This document shows, one piece after another, positions 59,750 to 64,000 of a stretch of 64,000 bases of DNA. This DNA comes from Perca fluviatilis (taxonomy: Eukaryota; Chordata; Actinopteri; Perciformes; Percidae), in assembly GCF_010015445.1 (NCBI RefSeq), contig NC_053112.1:36091665-36155664 (forward strand). The letters run 5' to 3'. Each line of letters starts with the position of its first letter. Within the stretch, counting starts at the first letter, position 1. The position numbers were made by a program, and so were the translations under genes. Under the pieces are notes generated by a model that was given only the letters and a program-made list of their open reading frames with translations, did no database searches and was not told where the DNA came from.

Positions 59750-59911
59750 ACGTGGTCAAGGCTTCATCCCCGCTCACGACTAGCATCCTCCTCTCACACC
59801 TGATCCCTGCGATCTGAACTTCTCACTCTCTCCTCAGCAGCACCGGCGCTTATCTGCCTGACCCCTGTGGTGCCTCAGCAACAATCTTCAAAGCTGATTC
59901 GTCTCAGAGAA
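59750..59911 (+). other. notum untranslated first exon
   Basis: The CT-rich segment after the TATA box ends CTCAGAGAA then GTAAGTC, a strong donor at 59912. It joins the acceptor at 60007-60008, two bases before the ATG at 60011. The exon start is inferred from the TATA box. It contains CTTCAAAG (59887-59894), a weak TCF/LEF match. Confidence 0.5.
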
Positions 59912-60010
59912 GTAAGTCAATTCTTGTTTTGCATAATGTGTGTAAATAGCGAGATTATGAGTGAGTAATGATGCATTACATGTATCTGTTTTTCTCATGT
60001 TGCCTCAGAG

Positions 60011-60768
60011 ATGAAGATATTGGGCAAGGTTGCTTTCTTGCTTTTGCTCGGGGGAATCTGGGGTCAGAACAACCGTAATGCTAAAGCTGGTGGCAAGTCC
60101 ACCAAGAAGTCTGGTGGAAACCAAGGGGGTGATGTTGGCCAGTCTCCCCCTGTGGTTGATCTGACTCATGGAAGCACTGGAAGCACTGGAAGCACTAGAG
60201 GCATAGGAAGCACGAGAGGCACTGGAGGCACAGCTGAAGCAGCACAGGAGGGTGCTGCAGGAGCTCGAGCCGCTGGACAACAGACAGACGATATGAGGCT
60301 GCACTTCCTCAAGAACACCCAAGTGACATGTAATGATGGAACAGCAGCAGGGTGAGACGTTCTGGATCTTTTTTCTTACTTTGTTCCTGAAACTTGAAAT
60401 AATGATCAAATAATAATAAACGTTTTGCAGATGGATACAGTGATTTTAGAAGCTACATAGAGCATCAGTGTGTCCATACATGGCTGCTTTATCTTCCCCA
60501 TCTCCTCATTCCTGTTTATTTGTGGTTCTACAGGTTTTACCTAAAGGAGTTCAGAGGAAGCCGCCGATGGCAGTTATTTCTGGAAGGTGAGTATTTAAAA
60601 ACCCAACTGTTTAACTTGGTCCCAAAAGGTCAGCTTGTTTTGGCGTGATGCCCCCGTTGGAATTTTGATGGGGATGTCATCTTGTCCCGTCATCTTCTGT
60701 TTTTCTCCTTTTTTGGTTGCTGCCTGTCACTTTGATAGACTTAGGATGGGGGAAATATATGTGGATTA

Positions 60769-60867
<99 letters not shown>

Positions 60868-63039
60868 AGAAAGAGAGAGAGAGAGAGAGGTATGCACAAA
60901 CATTTTACCTGGACTTTCTTGAACAGGTTTTAGGATTTATGAGTGTATTATTCTGAGCAGTAGAGCCAATATGTCAAACCACTTTGCACAAGTTGAAAGT
61001 CAATCGACAAATCAGGGACTGACAGTTTGCAAATTAAAGGAGGAGTCATTCGTCTTTTTTGTCCAACTCTGAGTGAATATATAGTCTCGTTAGCAGACCA
61101 GGCTACACAGGTGCATTCCTTTCCCTCTCCATTCCTCACGGGCCTCTATGATAGGCTAACAAGGGTCTCCCTTGCTGTGCCTGGTGTGAATGTCTAATAT
61201 TAGTCTCTATTATTTTTAGGTGGCTGGTGCTGCCACAGCAAAGAGACCTGTGATTCCAGGTACCAAAATATACCCCGACTAATGAGCTCATCGAGGTGGC
61301 CCCAAACAAAAAGAGGTAGGTCAGGTTTTAACACGCACGTCATAGTGTTCCCATAGTGTTGCTTGTTTTACGTAATCTTTAATGAGACATTAGGGCATCT
61401 GTATGATCTCTAAATCGCTGCATTTTTACCAGGAACTGGAATATTGTCTTCTCAAGCGGAGGAGAACCCACACTGGCATAATGCAAACATTGTGTAAGTA
61501 CTTGTAAATCCTCACTGATTTTGTAGTGCAGAATGGGATAGTAAAGCTTTTTTCTCCCCTGCTGTGTCTGGAAGAGCTCTGTGAGAATGGCGTGAGTGAC
61601 CAAGAACAGTAAAGTTGCAAGAAAGAAAACACAATCTTCCTCTTAAAAAAAACATAAGCAAGTAAATGCAACCTTGCTCAATTCACTACACTTTGCTGCT
61701 TATGCCTTACTTGTTTTACTATGACCAGTAGCTTATAATGGCTAATACAGGTCTACTAATTTGTGATATATGACAGAAGACTTTAGTCTAACAAATGTGA
61801 TTGTATCCCTTACTGCAGATTCATCCCGTACTGTTCCAGTGATGTGTGGAGTGGCACTGGACCCGCCCCGACCCCTCCTCCAAGGCCACGACAAGGCAGA
61901 GAAAAAGAGAGGGATAGAAATACAAATGCAAGTAAGTTTCTTCACATCCTTTGAGAGTTTTTCAGTTAGGGTCCCTCACAACAATGACACATCTGTGAAA
62001 AACATGATTGATCTAACTTTCTGTTTAGTGCGGCGCTCCCAATCATTTGACGTGTGTATTTGTTATCAGCTGAGTACACCTTCATGGGATCCCTGATCAT
62101 CCGCGAGGTCATCAAAGACCTCATCCCCAAAGGAATCAAGCAGGCCAAGGTTGTCATGCTGTCTGGCACGAGGTGAGTTTGTTTTATCGCTCGCGCTCTG
62201 ATGCTGACCGCAGCTTTTGGACACGAGCCTGCATCATCTGTACCATCTAGGCTATCTCCGTGCCGGACATTCAACAAGAGAAGCCCTATTTTGGGTGCAT
62301 CCTCTTGTCAACAATAAAGATGTTTACAGTCAACTGTGAACAATGACATAATGTATATTAAAGGGCCTTGCCCTGTAATGGTGAACATTCCTCCCAGGTT
62401 AGCAACATAGTTGTTGGGACTCCCCCATGCCCTAAAACAGGCTCCACTGTCTGAATGTGAATAGCTGGCATGCTGTCATTTTGGTACCCCTAACGAAAAT
62501 GACACTCTCAAAGCCAAACTATTTATTGATTTTCTTGGCTCCTGCAGTGCTGGTGGAACAGGTGTTTTGCTAAACATTGAGAGGGTGGCCAGTCAGCTGG
62601 AGCAGCTCGGTGCAGAGGCTCAGGTTCGAGGCCTCGTGGACTCTGGGTGGTTTCTAGAGAGTAAACAGCAGAGATCACCTAACTGCCCCGAGACTATTTC
62701 CTGCTCACCTGAAGATGCTATTAAGATAGGACTCAGGTAAAGTCAGGCATTCTTCAGTCAGTCTGTATAGATTTTATGTAACGAAACACTTTTTATAGGC
62801 CCTGATGCAGAATTTGGAATTATCTCTCTTTTCCTATACAGTGCTGTTTATTGTATATTGTATTGCTGTTAATGTATATTTGGCTATATTGATATAGATT
62901 TGTGTGTATTGACAGTGTGTGTGCGTGTCTTTTCTCAGGCTGTGGAATGGGGTTGTGCCTGATAGATGTCGGCAGCTCTATAAGAGAGGAGAGGAATGGC
63001 AGTGCTTCTTTGGCCACAAACTGTACTCCACCTTGACCT
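60011..63039 (+). CDS. notum: Notum palmitoleoyl-protein carboxylesterase, 5' part (runs off window)
   Basis: Secreted alpha/beta-hydrolase that removes the palmitoleate from Wnt proteins and so inactivates them (known of the family). Coding exons: 60011-60351, 60534-60586, 61220-61315, 61433-61493, 61819-61931, 62070-62172, 62548-62736, 62939-63039. The joins give 352 complete codons. Residues 1-18 form a signal peptide ([18 protein letters not shown]). The family core follows: [56 protein letters not shown] and DSGWFL. The nucleophile is Ser256 in GTSAGGTG. The Asp and His of the triad fall in exons beyond the window. Residues about 49-71 are Gly/Ser/Thr/Arg repeats, and after SSDVWSG there is a Pro/Arg-rich insertion absent from human NOTUM. 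These features, and CCHSKETC in place of YCFNRENC, suggest the fish notum2-type paralogue rather than notum1a/1b. Confidence 0.9.
60772..60889. repeat. (GT)n-(GA)n compound microsatellite in a notum intron
   Basis: About 47 GT units followed by an interrupted GA run, between coding exons 2 and 3. It is the longest dinucleotide array in the window. Confidence 0.95.
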
Positions 63040-63103
63040 GTGAGTGCTGGCTGGTGCTTCCTATATTTATCATGATATTGGATTAGTATGCTTTATATTT
63101 GAC

Positions 63104-63302
63104 TTAAAGGGATAGTTCGGGGTTTTTTGATGTAGGGTTGTATGAGGTACTTATCCATAATCAGTGTATTACCTACAGGAATACGGACGTTTGTGTTTAT
63201 CCAACCTGGGAGCATGTTAACTGCCATCAACTGTAGGTAATACACTGAGTATGGCTAAGTACCTCATACAACCACTTCAAAAAATCCGAACTATCTCTTT
63301 AA
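63104..63302. mobile_element. palindromic TTAA MITE, 199 bp, in notum
   Basis: The left end is TTAAAGGGATAGTTCGG, and the right end read inward is TTAAAGAGATAGTTCGG. The arms continue with GGTTGTATGAGGTACTTA and GTGTATTACCTACAG on both sides, leaving a loop of about 60 bp. It sits in the intron after the last visible notum exon. It is non-autonomous. Confidence 0.85.
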
Positions 63303-63639
63303 GCTGTTTAAAAGTTATGTGCACTGAAATATGAGAGATGTGAGTTTAACTTACACAGAAGCTGAAAAGTGCTGAACAGACTGTAAAAATGCCGATGCCC
63401 AATGTTGGTAATTTTAATGCTTTGCGTTGCATCTGCAAGTTTTGAATCAAAAACCCACAAGGAAAAAAATTATGAAAACATGGTTGAAAGACATTTTTTT
63501 ATCAATTCCTGAGCAACTGAACTATGACAGTAGTGGAAAAAAACTAAAACATCTAAGTTTAAAGACCTCATGTGTGGGATTTGACAATTTCTGACTTTGG
63601 CGACTCTGAGTGCTACTATCAGAAAATACACTGTAGAGA

Positions 63640-64000
63640 CAGCAACAAAGATTCAACCTAGGATTTTTTTTTTTTTGTTGAAAATTGTTTTGGCCACTTG
63701 GGGGCAACACCACAAGCTGTAAACATCGACACACTGTATTATAACCTTATAAAGCTGATTTGGCAAACTTGCAAACTTGCAAACTTGCAAACTTGCAAAC
63801 AGCAGACACATCCAGCAGACACAGAGCAACATTATCGTTCATTTGGGGTCATGCTTCTGGCCACCTTATGTAAGTCTATAAGTCTGATATTCACTCCCGT
63901 TTTAGCTCTGTTTTGTTCTCCACCAACTATTGAGAAAAATATCTGGTTCTTAGCTGCTAAATGCTTCACTAGTGCTTCACTGGTGAATGCCAGCTGGACT
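63640..64000 (+). repeat. dispersed fish repeat (family Z, copy 2) with octamer tandem
   Basis: Shares ordered words with 18780-19270. Within it, GCAAACTT is repeated more than four times (63763-63800). No further notum exon is visible before the window ends. Confidence 0.6.

Overview
This window looks like teleost fish nuclear DNA. It is AT-rich and intron-rich, all usable splice junctions are GT-AG, and it is dense in (CA)n microsatellites, TTAA-site and 8-bp-site DNA transposon relics and a tRNA-derived SINE. Three vertebrate protein-coding genes can be reconstructed exon by exon. No bacterial or phage features were seen, and there is no CRISPR array. The species cannot be named from sequence alone; a ray-finned fish is inferred from the transposon families and gene content.

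Region 1 (about 300-25,700, minus strand) is a complete abcc6-type ABC transporter. It has 31 coding exons from ATG at 25629 to the stop at 1589, and the phases close to 1,510 codons (human ABCC6 has 31 exons and 1,503 aa). The layout is TMD0, L0 linker, TMD1, NBD1, linker, TMD2, NBD2. Its larger introns carry dispersed repeats, including a TTAA element nested in an older repeat (15684-16026).

Region 2 (about 25,700-44,200) is a gene-free stretch full of mobile-element remains. Two short elements (33336-33865 and 39613-40193) each have terminal inverted repeats, a 9-bp target duplication and a truncated start of a RecQ-like helicase. There are also hAT-like elements with 8-bp duplications, a Tc1-like fragment with a long palindrome, a SINE, and (ATCC)n, (GAT)n and CT-rich satellites.

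Region 3 (44,302-47,833, plus strand) is a complete coq7 gene of 6 exons (221 aa). It is the di-iron hydroxylase of ubiquinone synthesis, with all six iron-ligand positions present.

Region 4 (about 48,000-59,700) is again intergenic. It holds a 680-bp fold-back element, dispersed repeats and a TTAA element with a short transposon-type ORF.

Region 5 (59,719-64,000, plus strand) is the 5' part of a notum gene, the secreted Wnt carboxylesterase. A TATA box, an untranslated exon and eight coding exons (352 complete codons) are present, and the gene runs off the window. It differs from the canonical vertebrate NOTUM in its N-terminal Gly-Ser-Thr repeat and in a Pro/Arg-rich insertion, suggesting the fish-specific notum2-type paralogue.

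The three genes have unrelated biochemical roles: export affecting mineralisation, coenzyme Q synthesis, and Wnt inactivation. Their adjacency is best read as inherited synteny. I found no clear new multi-gene system. The most unusual signal is the pair of elements carrying helicase fragments.
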